Origin: Bacillus swezeyi
GTDB lineage: Bacteria; Bacillota; Bacilli; Bacillales; Bacillaceae
NCBI RefSeq assembly: GCF_001969815.1
Contig: NZ_MRBK01000003.1
Coordinates: 143,846-207,845, forward strand
Length of the DNA: 64,000 nt
Reading direction: 5' to 3'
Shown: positions 31,520 through 40,467 of the stretch, one piece after another
How positions within the stretch are numbered: the stretch's first letter is position 1
Layout of the letters: each line of letters begins with the position of its first letter
Translations under genes and position numbers: made by a program
Notes under the pieces: generated by a model
What the model was told of the DNA's origin: nothing
Database searches by the model: none
What the model saw: the letters and a program-made list of their open reading frames with translations, nothing else

Positions 31520-31544
31520 TAGTCTATTGAACTAGGTGATAATC

Positions 31545-32660
31545 ATGAATCAATCGAATGAAACGATTTTTTTGGCTGGCTTAGGCTTAATCGGCGGTTC
31601 TATTGCTCTTGCGATTAAAAAGGAGCATCCGGGGAGACGGGTCATCGGCTTTGATGTGTCTGACGAACAGGCCAGAGCCGCGCAGAAGCTTGGCGTGATT
31701 GACGCCCCGGCCGTTTCTTTTTTAGAAGGAATCAAAGAAGCATCGACTGTTATTTTAGCTGCGCCCGTTGAGCAGACGCTTCACATGCTCGATGAACTAG
31801 CCGCTTCAGGCATCAAGAAAAAACTATTGATTACCGATGTCGGCAGCACAAAACAAAAGGTTGTCAGCCATGCTGAAAACGTTCTGCCGAAAGACTATCA
31901 GTTTATCGGCGGCCATCCGATGGCGGGCTCTCATAAATCAGGTGTGGCTGCGGCTAAAGATCTGTTGTTTGAGAATGCATTTTATATCCTGACACCTTCC
32001 CGCTCCGCAAGCATTGAAGCTGTCGCCTCTTTAAAAGAACTATTAAAAGGGACAAATGCGAGATTTGTAGAAATGTCTCCGGAAGAGCATGACGCGGTCA
32101 CAAGCGTCATCAGCCATTTTCCCCATATCGTGGCGGCAAGCCTCGTTCACCAGACAGTCAAATTTGAAGACCAATTTCCGCTCGTTAAGCGTTTTGCAGC
32201 GGGAGGATTCCGCGATATAACGAGGATTGCCTCAAGCAGCCCGGCGATGTGGCGGGACATCCTTTTGCATAACAAAGATAAAATTTTAGAGCGGTTTGAC
32301 GAATGGAAACACGAACTGGACAACATTCAGTCTTTTGTTAAAAATGAAGATGCAGACGGGCTGTTTGAATTTTTCCGGCAAGCAAAGGAATATCGCGATG
32401 GCCTGCCTTTGCGGCAAAAAGGCGCGATTCCATCTTTTTACGATCTTTATGTCGATGTCCCCGACCATCCCGGGGTCATCTCCGAAATTACGGCGATTCT
32501 CGCCGATGAACACATCAGCATTACGAACATCCGGATTATCGAAACAAGGGAAGAGATAAACGGTGTTCTCAGGATCAGTTTTCAATCTGATGAAGATCGC
32601 AAACGGGCTGAAAAATGCATTCAAACCCGCGCAAAATATGAAACATTTTACGCTGATTGA
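31545..32660 (+). CDS. tyrA: Prephenate dehydrogenase with ACT domain
   Basis: Oxidative decarboxylation of prephenate to 4-hydroxyphenylpyruvate for tyrosine. 371 aa. The N-terminal NAD-binding LAGLGLIGGSIALAIKK and the catalytic-region GGHPMAGSHKSGV are present. A C-terminal ACT domain (about 295-371, YVDVPDHPGVISEITAILAD) is likely the tyrosine feedback site. ATG 31545 with AGGTGAT gives the B. subtilis length; the GTG at 31536 overlaps that site. Confidence 0.95.
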   Translation: MNQSNETIFLAGLGLIGGSIALAIKKEHPGRRVIGFDVSDEQARAAQKLGVIDAPAVSFLEGIKEASTVILAAPVEQTLHMLDELAASGIKKKLLITDVGSTKQKVVSHAENVLPKDYQFIGGHPMAGSHKSGVAAAKDLLFENAFYILTPSRSASIEAVASLKELLKGTNARFVEMSPEEHDAVTSVISHFPHIVAASLVHQTVKFEDQFPLVKRFAAGGFRDITRIASSSPAMWRDILLHNKDKILERFDEWKHELDNIQSFVKNEDADGLFEFFRQAKEYRDGLPLRQKGAIPSFYDLYVDVPDHPGVISEITAILADEHISITNIRIIETREEINGVLRISFQSDEDRKRAEKCIQTRAKYETFYAD

Positions 32661-32670
32661 GGTGGAATAG

Positions 32671-33957
32671 ATGAAAAGAGGAAAAGTCAGTTCACTAAAA
32701 GGAGAACTTCATATCCCGGGGGACAAATCGATCTCCCACCGTTCTGTTATGTTCGGCGCCCTTGCAGAAGGCAAAACGGTCATCAAAAACTTTTTGCCGG
32801 GAGCAGACTGTTTAAGCACAATTGCATGCTTTAAAAAAATGGGAGTTGAAATCGAACAGGACAAAAGCGATGTCACGGTTTACGGCAAAGGGCTTGATCA
32901 GCTGTCTGAGCCTGCAGAACTCCTCGATGTTGGGAATTCTGGAACAACGATCAGACTGATGCTCGGCATTTTAGCCGGACGCCCGTTCCACAGCTCGGTA
33001 GCGGGGGATGAAAGCATCGCCAAAAGGCCGATGAAGCGTGTAACAGAGCCCCTTAAGCAAATGGGGGCAAAAATCGACGGCCGGGCAGGGGGAGAATATA
33101 CGCCGCTTTCTGTCCGCGGCGGGAACCTGGCAGGGATTGATTTTCAATCACCGGTTGCCAGCGCGCAAATTAAATCGGCCATCCTGCTTGCAGGGCTTCA
33201 GGCCAAAGGAACTACAACAGTGACTGAGCCGCACAAGTCAAGGGATCACACCGAACGGATGCTGTCGATGTTCGGCGTTAAGCTTGATGAAGATGAAACA
33301 TCTGTTTCAATTGCCGGAGGGCAGACATTAAAATCGGCCGATGTTTTTGTCCCGGGAGACATCTCATCGGCGGCATTTTTCCTGGCGGCCGCTTCGCTTG
33401 TCCCGAACAGTGAGGTCGTCCTTCGCAATGTCGGACTGAATCCGACGAGGACCGGAATCATCGATGTTCTTAAAAAAATGGGCGCACATCTCGAAATTGA
33501 AAAAAAAGACGCCGGAAGCGCTGAGCCGTATGGTGATCTGAAAATAAAAACCGCTTCTCTACAAGCTGTCGAAATTTCAGGAGACTTAATTCCGCGGCTC
33601 ATCGATGAAATCCCGATTATCGCGCTGCTTGCTACACAGGCTGAAGGCACAACGGTTATAAAAGACGCCGCCGAACTTAAGGTGAAGGAAACGAACCGCA
33701 TCGATACCGTTGCTTCAGAGCTGAAAAAAATCGGTGCGCACATCGAGCCGACGGAAGACGGGATGAAGATTTACGGTAAGACGCCATTGACAGGAGGAGC
33801 GGAAGTCTCAAGCCATGGCGACCACCGGATCGGGATGATGCTTGGAATCGCAGCCTGCATTTGTGAGAATCCGATCGACATTTCGCACCCGGAAGCCGTA
33901 AGCGTATCGTATCCGACATTTTTTGAACATATCGAAAAGCTGGCTCAAAAAGTCTGA
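32671..33957 (+). CDS. aroA: EPSP synthase
   Basis: 5-enolpyruvylshikimate-3-phosphate synthase, 428 aa; named aroE in B. subtilis. PEP and shikimate-phosphate motifs are seen in [33 protein letters not shown], and the RPMKR region. The loop here is LDVGNSGTT with Gly and Thr, a class II-like pattern. It is the last gene of the supraoperon; its stop lies inside the terminator stem. Confidence 0.95.
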   Translation: MKRGKVSSLKGELHIPGDKSISHRSVMFGALAEGKTVIKNFLPGADCLSTIACFKKMGVEIEQDKSDVTVYGKGLDQLSEPAELLDVGNSGTTIRLMLGILAGRPFHSSVAGDESIAKRPMKRVTEPLKQMGAKIDGRAGGEYTPLSVRGGNLAGIDFQSPVASAQIKSAILLAGLQAKGTTTVTEPHKSRDHTERMLSMFGVKLDEDETSVSIAGGQTLKSADVFVPGDISSAAFFLAAASLVPNSEVVLRNVGLNPTRTGIIDVLKKMGAHLEIEKKDAGSAEPYGDLKIKTASLQAVEISGDLIPRLIDEIPIIALLATQAEGTTVIKDAAELKVKETNRIDTVASELKKIGAHIEPTEDGMKIYGKTPLTGGAEVSSHGDHRIGMMLGIAACICENPIDISHPEAVSVSYPTFFEHIEKLAQKV

Positions 33958-33980
33958 AGCCCTGTGCTTCAGGCTTTTTT
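33954..33980 (+). terminator. Terminator of the aromatic supraoperon
   Basis: CTGAAGC (33954-33960) pairs with GCTTCAG (33965-33971), followed by a T-run; it includes the aroA stop codon. Confidence 0.82.
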
Positions 33981-34092
33981 GCCTGCAAACGCCGGGCGGC
34001 CCGGTTTTTAACATATAATCAAAGCTCGCGGCATAGCTTGTCTTAAGCAGACTTGAAATCCGCTTTCTTCAAAAAATGTCAGGGCAACATAT

Positions 34093-34122
34093 TTGCCGGC
34101 AGGCACTTCCGTGAATTATGAT
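34093..34122 (+). promoter_or_regulatory. Possible promoter of ypiA
   Basis: TTGCCG (34093-34098), 18-nt spacer, TATGAT (34117-34122). It overlaps a potential ATG at 34118, which is therefore not the ypiA start. Confidence 0.42.
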
Positions 34123-34195
34123 AATAAATATCTCACCGCGATTTGCCGGCGAAAGATGCAGGCGACGATTTGACGAAAGAAAGGGACGTTTAGAT

Positions 34196-35470
34196 TTGAA
34201 TACTTCAATTCAAGAAGCCATAAAATTAGTTGAAGCAGGCCATACTGAAAGCGGATTGAAAAAACTTGCTGATGTCGAGCCTGACCTTCATGATGAAGAC
34301 AAACTGGTAGCAGCCCAGCTGTACTACGAATGGGGAATTGTTGATAAGGCCATTGCCATTGTGAATGATTTGCATGAACTTTATCCCGAAGAAACAGAAC
34401 TGACTTGTTTTTATGCCGAGCTCCTTATTGAAACCGATCAGGAAGAGAAAGCGCTCAGCGTTCTCGAAACGATTCCGGAAACAGACCGGGCATATCCGGA
34501 AAGCCTGCTCTTGATGGCCGATCTGTATCAGATGCAGGGGCTGTTTGAAGTCAGCGAGCAAAAACTGCTGAAGGCGAAATCGATTTTGACAGATGAACCG
34601 GTCATCGACTTTGCTTTGGGAGAGCTGTATTTTACTCAGGGAGCCTACGGAAAAGCGGTGCAGCAATTCAAAAAAGCGGCCCGCGAAGAAGCTGTCATCG
34701 GAGGTGTCAATCTTTATCAGAGGCTGGCCGAATCATTAAGTTCGTCAGGGGAGTTTGAAGAAGCGCTCGAATGGTATGAAAAAGCCGTCCGGGAAAACCC
34801 GGAGCCCAATACACTGTTTGGATTTGGTTTTACCGCTTTAAAAGCGGGGTATTCTAAAACTGCGATCAAACAATTAACAGAGCTCAAAGAAATGGATCCG
34901 GCCTATTCTTCGCTTTATAAGCCTCTAGCGAACAGCTATGAAGCAGAAGGGCTTTACGAGGAGGCATTTGAAACGGCCAAGGAAGGGATCGGCGTAGACG
35001 AATTCAATAAAGAGCTGTATCTTTCTGCAGCGAAAGCAGCCTTAAAAACGAAAAGGCATTCGGAAGCGAAAGATCTGCTTCGCGAAGCGCTGGCGCTTGA
35101 TCCCGGATATATTGAAGCCGTCCACAACCTGCTTGCTCTTTTTCTTGAAGAAGAAGACCATGAGGCGATCATTGATCTTGTTCATGAAGTCCGCAAATAC
35201 GGTGAGGACGATCCTAAATTCAGCTGGTTCCTGGCTTCAGCCTACGCGCAGGAAGAAGAGTACGGGAAAGCCCGGCAGGAATACGAGAACGCGTTTTTGC
35301 ATTTTCAGGAGGACGGAGACTTTCTCTACGAGTATTCAGGGTTTCTGCTGGAAGAAGGGAGACGCAAAGAAGCTTTGCCGCTTCTGAAAAAACTGGCTGA
35401 GCTTGACCCCGCAAATGAGGAGGTCCAAGAGACGATTTTCCGAATAGAAGATGAAAATTCCTTTGAATAA
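34196..35470 (+). CDS. ypiA: TPR-repeat protein YpiA
   Basis: 424 aa composed almost entirely of tetratricopeptide-like helical hairpins (for example ALGELYFTQGAYGKAVQQFKK, EALEWYEKAVRENP, LKTKRHSEAKDLLREALALD). This suggests a protein-protein scaffold in the cytoplasm. No catalytic motif. The start is TTG 34196 (product begins MNTSIQEAIKLVEAG) with AAAGGGACG upstream, in agreement with B. subtilis YpiA. It stands between aroA and ypiB/qcr genes in both species. Confidence 0.85.
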   Translation: MNTSIQEAIKLVEAGHTESGLKKLADVEPDLHDEDKLVAAQLYYEWGIVDKAIAIVNDLHELYPEETELTCFYAELLIETDQEEKALSVLETIPETDRAYPESLLLMADLYQMQGLFEVSEQKLLKAKSILTDEPVIDFALGELYFTQGAYGKAVQQFKKAAREEAVIGGVNLYQRLAESLSSSGEFEEALEWYEKAVRENPEPNTLFGFGFTALKAGYSKTAIKQLTELKEMDPAYSSLYKPLANSYEAEGLYEEAFETAKEGIGVDEFNKELYLSAAKAALKTKRHSEAKDLLREALALDPGYIEAVHNLLALFLEEEDHEAIIDLVHEVRKYGEDDPKFSWFLASAYAQEEEYGKARQEYENAFLHFQEDGDFLYEYSGFLLEEGRRKEALPLLKKLAELDPANEEVQETIFRIEDENSFE

Positions 35471-35538
35471 GCAGGATATGATCGGTTTGTGTGGAATTAT
35501 TAAAGTAATACACAAGAGGCGATAGAGGAGGGAATAAC

Positions 35539-36078
35539 ATGCAGACCCCTGTTTCTGTCAATGAAAAAAAAGATTTTATCCGCTGGTTTTTAAACCACTA
35601 TCAGCTAAAACGAAGAGAATGTGTATGGATTCTCAATTATTTAATGAGCCATGACTCGCTAATGGAGAAAGTGCATTTTGTCGAGCAGGCCGAATTTTGC
35701 CCAAGAGGTATTATCATGTCCACCCACTGCGTTGAAGAAGTGCCTTTTCGTTTTTATAAAGAAAATGTCATGACAACTGATGCAGAAAAATCATTTCATG
35801 ATATCAGGCTGAATAAGCAGCAGGATCTTTTCATCCAGCTGAATTTCCGCTCAGCCTATAACTCTCCGGAATACGCGGCTGTTTTGGAAGCCAATCCGCA
35901 TATTCCGAAAGACCTTTACGAAAATGAAAAAGATAAAATTGTCGCTGAACAGATTTTGGAGCACTCCATCTCCACTTTTCAGAGACAAAAACTGCTGCGG
36001 GAAATAGACGAAGCGCTTGACCGCCAAGATAAAGAAAGCTTCGAAAAACTAGCTAAACAACTGAACCAGCTGCGATAG
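35539..36078 (+). CDS. ypiB: UPF0302 protein YpiB
   Basis: 179 aa, cytoplasmic. The N-terminal domain (about 1-110) carries [15 protein letters not shown] and [23 protein letters not shown]-terminal IDEAL-type region (about 140-179) includes [20 protein letters not shown], which has the I-D-E-A-L signature in REIDEAL. ATG 35539 follows AGGAGGGAAT. Role unknown; persistently linked with ypiA, ypiF and qcrABC. Confidence 0.86.
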   Translation: MQTPVSVNEKKDFIRWFLNHYQLKRRECVWILNYLMSHDSLMEKVHFVEQAEFCPRGIIMSTHCVEEVPFRFYKENVMTTDAEKSFHDIRLNKQQDLFIQLNFRSAYNSPEYAAVLEANPHIPKDLYENEKDKIVAEQILEHSISTFQRQKLLREIDEALDRQDKESFEKLAKQLNQLR

Positions 36079-36091
36079 ATCCGCCGCTAAT

Positions 36092-36116
36092 CAAGCCTTG
36101 CATAACGCAAGGCTTG
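36092..36116 (+). other. Hairpin between ypiB and ypiF
   Basis: CAAGCCTTGC (36092-36101) pairs perfectly with GCAAGGCTTG (36107-36116) around a 5-nt loop. It lacks the T-run of an intrinsic terminator and may be an mRNA stability or processing element. Confidence 0.6.
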
Positions 36117-36159
36117 TTCAGCTATGGAGTAAGCGCTGTCAAAAAGGGGAGGAAAAAGA

Positions 36160-36606
36160 GTGAAATGGAATGCGCAAGATGCGGATGTTTATCTGAACGC
36201 AAAAGAATATATCGATACAGCCGTCATTCCGCTGATTTCGGTTCAATTGGGAGATCAGTTTAAATCGGCCGTATCAAAAGGAGAATTCACGTCTATACTG
36301 GCAGAAGAACTTGAGAGGCAGCTGAAAGGCCGCGTCTATCTGTTTCCGCCTTATACATATTTACAGGCTGATGAGAAATCAGTCAAGGATATTGCTGATT
36401 TAAAAGAAATGTCGGAAAAGCATTTTCGGCACACTGTTTTTTTAACGACTGATGAACAGTGGAAGCAAGTCCTCAAAGATGAGCAAAAACTGCTCTGGAT
36501 TCCGGCGATTCCTCTCGAACATATGAAAGATTCTTTAAAGCAAAAGCTTTTGGAAGACCAAATAGAGCAAATATTGAACATTTTGTTACAATATTGGAAC
36601 TCTTAA
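36160..36606 (+). CDS. ypiF: YpiF, DUF2487-like protein
   Basis: 148 aa, no signal or membrane segment, product starting MKWNAQDADVYLNAKEYIDT. GTG 36160 follows AGGGGAGG. Family function is unknown; the gene is conserved just ahead of qcrABC. Its end is followed by the qcr promoter region. Confidence 0.78.
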   Translation: MKWNAQDADVYLNAKEYIDTAVIPLISVQLGDQFKSAVSKGEFTSILAEELERQLKGRVYLFPPYTYLQADEKSVKDIADLKEMSEKHFRHTVFLTTDEQWKQVLKDEQKLLWIPAIPLEHMKDSLKQKLLEDQIEQILNILLQYWNS

Positions 36607-36648
36607 TAAAAACACTTACATTTCCTTTGTATAATGATTTTGGGAATG

Positions 36649-36677
36649 TTGACCTTCCTAAAATATTGATATATTAT
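36649..36677 (+). promoter_or_regulatory. Sigma-A promoter of qcrABC
   Basis: TTGACC (36649-36654), 17-nt spacer, TATTAT (36672-36677), about 75 nt before qcrA. A TATAAT at 36630 has no matching -35. Confidence 0.55.
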
Positions 36678-36752
36678 GAGGGTGTCCTAGTTTCATGAAT
36701 TTTTTTCTATTTCAGTTATATTGTAGCTGGGGACTTGAGGGGGGATATGAAG

Positions 36753-37259
36753 ATGAGCGAAAAAAGACATCGGGTATCCAGACGTCAATTTTTAAACTAT
36801 ACGCTGACTGGCGTCGGCGGTTTTATGGCGGCCGGAATGCTCATGCCTATGGTTCGCTTCGCGCTCGATCCGGTTTTAAGACCGACTGAGGATCAGGACA
36901 TGGTTCAGGTTGTCAGCGTTGATGAACTGACGAATGAACCGCAGCGCTTCGACTTCAAGATCAAGCAAGTGGATGCTTGGTACGAGTCTGAAGAATCGAG
37001 GTCGGCGTGGGTTTTCAAAAATGGGGAAGAAATTGTAGCTTTATCACCGGTTTGTAAACATTTGGGGTGTACGGTTAACTGGAACAGCGATCCTAAAAAT
37101 CCGAACAGGTTCTTTTGTCCGTGCCATTACGGGCTTTATGAAAAGGATGGTACCAATGTACCCGGAACTCCGCCGCTTGCTCCTCTAGACCACTATGAGC
37201 AAGAGGTTAAAGACGGCTATCTTTACTTAGGAAAAGCCATGCCGAGGAAGGATGGGTGA
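36753..37259 (+). CDS. qcrA: Menaquinol:cytochrome c reductase Rieske subunit
   Basis: Iron-sulfur subunit of the bc complex, 168 aa. A twin-arginine export signal is visible (SRRQFLNYTLTG, Arg10-Arg11, followed by a hydrophobic stretch), consistent with Tat-dependent insertion of the folded cluster protein. Rieske ligands: CKHLGCTVNW and CPCHYGLY. The start is ATG 36753, eight bases after GAGGGGGG; the ATG at 36747 is too close to that site. Confidence 0.95.
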   Translation: MSEKRHRVSRRQFLNYTLTGVGGFMAAGMLMPMVRFALDPVLRPTEDQDMVQVVSVDELTNEPQRFDFKIKQVDAWYESEESRSAWVFKNGEEIVALSPVCKHLGCTVNWNSDPKNPNRFFCPCHYGLYEKDGTNVPGTPPLAPLDHYEQEVKDGYLYLGKAMPRKDG

Positions 37260-37261
37260 TC

Positions 37262-37936
37262 ATGCTAAACAAAATTTATGACTGGGTTGACGAACGACTC
37301 GATATTACACCGCTTTGGCGGGATATTGCCGATCATGAAGTTCCTGAACACGTAAATCCCGCACACCATTTTTCAGCTTTTGTATATTGCTTTGGGGGAC
37401 TGACGTTTTTTGTAACAGTGATTCAGGTGCTTTCCGGCATGTTTTTGACGATGTATTACGTTCCGGACATTAAAAATGCCTGGGAATCGGTTTATTATCT
37501 GCAAAATGAAGTAGCATTCGGACAGATTGTAAGGGGAATGCACCATTGGGGGGCGAGCCTGGTCATCGTGATGATGTTCCTTCATACGCTGAGGGTTTTC
37601 TTCCAGGGGGCTTATAAAAAACCGAGGGAGCTGAACTGGATTGTCGGCGTGCTGATCTTCTTTGTCATGCTCGGTTTAGGTTTTACAGGCTATCTTTTGC
37701 CTTGGGATATGAAAGCTCTGTTTGCGACGAAGGTTGGTTTGCAGATCGCTGAAGCGACGCCGCTGATCGGTCCGGAAATCAAAACGCTGCTTGCCGGTCA
37801 TCCGGATATTGTCGGCGCCCAGACGTTGACGCGCTTTTTTGCCATACACGTCTTTTTCCTGCCAGCCGCTCTTTTCGGCCTTATGGCTGCACACTTTATT
37901 ATGATACGCAAGCAAGGTATTTCAGGCCCGCTGTAA
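37262..37936 (+). CDS. qcrB: Menaquinol:cytochrome c reductase cytochrome b subunit
   Basis: 224 aa, the short b6-type cytochrome with four membrane helices. Heme-ligand histidines lie in RGMHHWGASLVIVMMFLHTLRVF and in FFAIHVFFLPAALFGLMAAHF. Nearly identical to B. subtilis QcrB as remembered. ATG 37262 follows the qcrA stop by two bases behind GGGTGATC. An ATG at 37256 would overlap qcrA and is less likely. Confidence 0.96.
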   Translation: MLNKIYDWVDERLDITPLWRDIADHEVPEHVNPAHHFSAFVYCFGGLTFFVTVIQVLSGMFLTMYYVPDIKNAWESVYYLQNEVAFGQIVRGMHHWGASLVIVMMFLHTLRVFFQGAYKKPRELNWIVGVLIFFVMLGLGFTGYLLPWDMKALFATKVGLQIAEATPLIGPEIKTLLAGHPDIVGAQTLTRFFAIHVFFLPAALFGLMAAHFIMIRKQGISGPL

Positions 37937-37967
37937 AATGACGACATAAAAAGAAGGAGGGGATGGC

Positions 37968-38735
37968 ATGAAAAGGGGAAAAGGGATGAAGTTTGTCGGA
38001 GATTCAAGGATTCCGGCCGAAAGAAAACCGAATATTCCAAAAGATTATTCGGAATTTCCGGGAAAAACGGAAGCGTTCTGGCCGAACTTTCTGCTGAAAG
38101 AATGGCTCGTAGGAGCGGTTTTTCTGATCGGTTTTCTTGTGCTGACCGTCGTTCATGAGCCTCCGCTGGAGCGGATGGCCGATCCGACAGATACCGGTTA
38201 CATACCTTTGCCGGACTGGTATTTTCTATTTCTGTACCAATTGCTCAAGTATGAATATGCTGCTGGACCATATACGGTGGTCGGCGCCATTGTTATTCCG
38301 TCAATTGCTTTCGGCGCGCTCTTACTGGCGCCGTTTCTCGACAGAGGTCCTGAGAGAAGGCCGTATAAACGCCCGGTTGCAGTAGGTCTAATGCTTTCGG
38401 CGCTGGCGGCATCGGTTTTCTTAACATGGCAGTCCGTTGCCACCCACGATTGGGCCGCTGCTGAGGAGCAGGGCAAAATCAAGGAAGAGGCTGATATTGA
38501 TACAAGTGCAGCAGGATTTAAAGTTTATCAGGAGCAAGGCTGTATCTCATGTCACGGAGATAACATGCAGGGAGGAGCTGCCGGACCGTCTCTCGTCGAT
38601 AACGGCTTGTCTCCGGAAGAAATTGCGAAAATCGCCAAGGAAGGAAAAGGAGAAATGCCTGCCGACGTTTTTAAGGGTTCTGATAAAGAGCTGGAAGAAC
38701 TGTCTAAGTTCATCTCGGAAACAACAGCGAAGTAA
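37968..38735 (+). CDS. qcrC: Menaquinol:cytochrome c reductase subunit IV/cytochrome c fusion
   Basis: 255 aa. The N-terminal half resembles subunit IV of the b6f complex (membrane helices near residues 48-62, 100-122 and 137-153). The C-terminal half (about 175-255) is a cytochrome c domain with the covalent heme site CISCH (Cys192, Cys195, His196) and a Met ligand probably in GEMPADVF. This fusion is characteristic of the Bacillus bc complex. AGAAGGAGGGG lies upstream. Confidence 0.95.
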   Translation: MKRGKGMKFVGDSRIPAERKPNIPKDYSEFPGKTEAFWPNFLLKEWLVGAVFLIGFLVLTVVHEPPLERMADPTDTGYIPLPDWYFLFLYQLLKYEYAAGPYTVVGAIVIPSIAFGALLLAPFLDRGPERRPYKRPVAVGLMLSALAASVFLTWQSVATHDWAAAEEQGKIKEEADIDTSAAGFKVYQEQGCISCHGDNMQGGAAGPSLVDNGLSPEEIAKIAKEGKGEMPADVFKGSDKELEELSKFISETTAK

Positions 38736-38740
38736 AAGTG

Positions 38741-38769
38741 TTGTCAAGATGATAAAGGCAGGCTATACT
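38741..38769 (+). promoter_or_regulatory. Strong sigma-A promoter in the qcrC-ypjA gap
   Basis: TTGTCA (38741-38746), exactly 17 nt, TATACT (38764-38769), five bases after the qcrC stop. The predicted start is near 38776. Confidence 0.75.
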
Positions 38770-38775
38770 CATGAT

Positions 38776-38939
38776 AGAGCTGAAGCTGACGCCTGGTCAG
38801 CCTCTCGAGGCTGTCGACTATGTCGATGGCCTCTTAACATTTGGCTGCGCTTCCTAAGAAGGTGCAGAAGCCGGAGGGCGTCTGCATCCTGCCGTGTGGT
38901 TTGAGGTCAGAATAGCGAACTCGGCGCCGGCTTTTTTTA
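38776..38939 (+). ncRNA. Structured leader RNA or small RNA before ypjA
   Basis: About 165 nt between a good promoter and a T7 run, without a convincing coding frame. Helices seen: GCTGA (38785-38789)/TCAGC (38797-38801); AGCCT/AGGCT near 38799-38812; a domain closed by GGCCTC (38828-38833)/GAGGTC (38903-38908). Inside that domain CTGCGCTTC/GAAGGTGCAG (38845-38867) competes with TGCAGA/TCTGCA (38863-38886). The terminator uses AAGCCGG (38868-38874) and CCGGCTT (38927-38933). It resembles a switchable leader, but I do not recognise a known riboswitch core. It ends about 18 nt before ypjA. Confidence 0.55.
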
Positions 38940-38956
38940 TTTAAAGAGACTGTGAG

Positions 38957-39550
38957 TTGATTGCTGTGAAATTGATTTCCTACATACTCGGACAAAAACC
39001 GATGCTTGCCCTGCTTTTGATCATTAATTTTTTCGGCACCGTATACGGATATTATTGGTACCTTCCGCAGCTGATGGATACACCGGCAAAATTTCTGATC
39101 TTTGTTCCGGACAGCCCGACAGCGACCTTATTTTTTTTATTTGTTTTGATCGGTCTTTTATTCAAAAGAAATGCTTCTCTGTTTGAAGCGCTTGCGCTTG
39201 TCACGCTTGTCAAATACGGGCTGTGGGCCGTTGTCATGAATATTCTTGTGCTTGTGACGACAGGAAGCCTTCATTGGACCGGATATATGCTGATCGCATC
39301 TCATTTTGCGATGGCTGTCCAGGGTGTTCTGTATGCGCCGCATTACCGGTTTAAAGGATGGCATTTGGCGCTTGCGGCAGTTTGGACACTGCATAATGAC
39401 ATCATTGATTATGTGTTCGGGATGATGCCAAATTATTCGATGCTTACCCAGTACATGCCGCAAATCGGCTATTTTACGTTTTGGCTCAGCATCGCATCGA
39501 TCGGTCTGGCATATTATTTTGTGCTGTCACGGAAAGCTTTTAAGCTGTAA
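38957..39550 (+). CDS. ypjA: Membrane protein YpjA (DUF1405-like)
   Basis: 197 aa with five or six membrane helices; conserved-looking polar motifs in HFAMAVQGVLYAPHYRF and WTLHNDIIDY. Function unknown. TTG 38957 is a provisional start with a weak AAAGAGA site; GTG 38966 (product MKLISYILGQKP) is the main alternative. Transcription most likely comes through the structured RNA just upstream, so its level may depend on that terminator. Confidence 0.72.
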   Translation: MIAVKLISYILGQKPMLALLLIINFFGTVYGYYWYLPQLMDTPAKFLIFVPDSPTATLFFLFVLIGLLFKRNASLFEALALVTLVKYGLWAVVMNILVLVTTGSLHWTGYMLIASHFAMAVQGVLYAPHYRFKGWHLALAAVWTLHNDIIDYVFGMMPNYSMLTQYMPQIGYFTFWLSIASIGLAYYFVLSRKAFKL

Positions 39551-39626
39551 GCTTCGGTCAACAATCTTGGTCTAACCTTGTCCCTCTCTTCATATTCTTT
39601 AATAGAAGGAGTAGGAGGGACCGTAA

Positions 39627-40427
39627 ATGATACGAAAGGTGATCCTTTGCATACTGCTTGTGCTTATGTTTCCTGCGGACGGTTTGATAGCCGAAGAATC
39701 ATCCGCTTTACAGGAATTGACCGAGCTGTCTGATACGGTATTCCAGCTAACAAGACAGTCTCAGTATGACGAAGCAGTTCAGATTCTTCATTATTTTGAA
39801 GAGCGGCTGAAAGCAGCAGAGAGAGACGGGACAGAAGATGTGATGACAGGGTCCGAGATTCGCCAGGTCAGCTTGGCACACCACGACATGCTGAAAAGCC
39901 TGGAAAGCGAAGAGACGGAGAAAAAAGTCAAGTTTAAGGCCGCAGCACAGTTTAGAATGCTGATGGACGCGATCGAATCCGATCATGACCCGCTCTGGGG
40001 CTCTTTGAAAAAACCGATTATGGATTCCTTTAGATCGCTGAAGGCTGATATTCAAAAAGAAGACAATCTGACGTTTCGGGAACAGTGGAATCATTTTTTG
40101 TCATTGTATGATACGATTTATCCGAGTTTAACGATTGATATTTCGCCAAAACAATTGAGAAGTGTCTCCAACCATATTGAAGTTGTCGAGCACAGAGATT
40201 TTCAGCAAATGACGGAAAGCAGCAAGCTTGAACGTCTGACGCTGCTGGAAAAAGACTTGGAAGATGTGTTTAATCAAGTAGAAGAAGATGATGCAGACCC
40301 CTCCCTTTTATGGGTCATCCTGACAACCGGAAGCATCATCCTTTCCACGCTGACATACGTGGGATTCAGAAAGTATAAAGCTGAAGGGGACAGGCACAAA
40401 AAAAGAGAAAAAGATTGGCCGAAATAA
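39627..40427 (+). CDS. ypjB: Sporulation protein YpjB
   Basis: 266 aa with a cleavable or anchor-type signal at residues 1-22, a helical ectodomain rich in Glu and Lys, and a C-terminal membrane segment (LLWVILTTGSIILSTLTYV) followed by a basic tail. It matches the Spore_YpjB family, found only in spore formers; biochemical role unknown. GGAGTAGGAGGG lies upstream. The CATATTCT before it resembles a sigma-E -10, but the -35 spacing is poor. Confidence 0.82.
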   Translation: MIRKVILCILLVLMFPADGLIAEESSALQELTELSDTVFQLTRQSQYDEAVQILHYFEERLKAAERDGTEDVMTGSEIRQVSLAHHDMLKSLESEETEKKVKFKAAAQFRMLMDAIESDHDPLWGSLKKPIMDSFRSLKADIQKEDNLTFREQWNHFLSLYDTIYPSLTIDISPKQLRSVSNHIEVVEHRDFQQMTESSKLERLTLLEKDLEDVFNQVEEDDADPSLLWVILTTGSIILSTLTYVGFRKYKAEGDRHKKREKDWPK

Positions 40428-40457
40428 GAAGCTCTGCTGATCGCGAGCTTCTTTTTG
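40426..40457. terminator. Terminator between convergent ypjB and ypjC
   Basis: AAGAAGCTC (40426-40434) pairs with GAGCTTCTT (40445-40453), with T5 on the plus strand and a weaker T-rich end on the minus strand. Confidence 0.82.
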
Positions 40458-40467
40458 CTTGATGGAA

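Noticed and set aside
34118..34195. Longer ypiA start at ATG 34118
   Set aside because: This ATG lies within the probable -10 element and has no ribosome binding site. The TTG at 34196 matches the family N-terminus.
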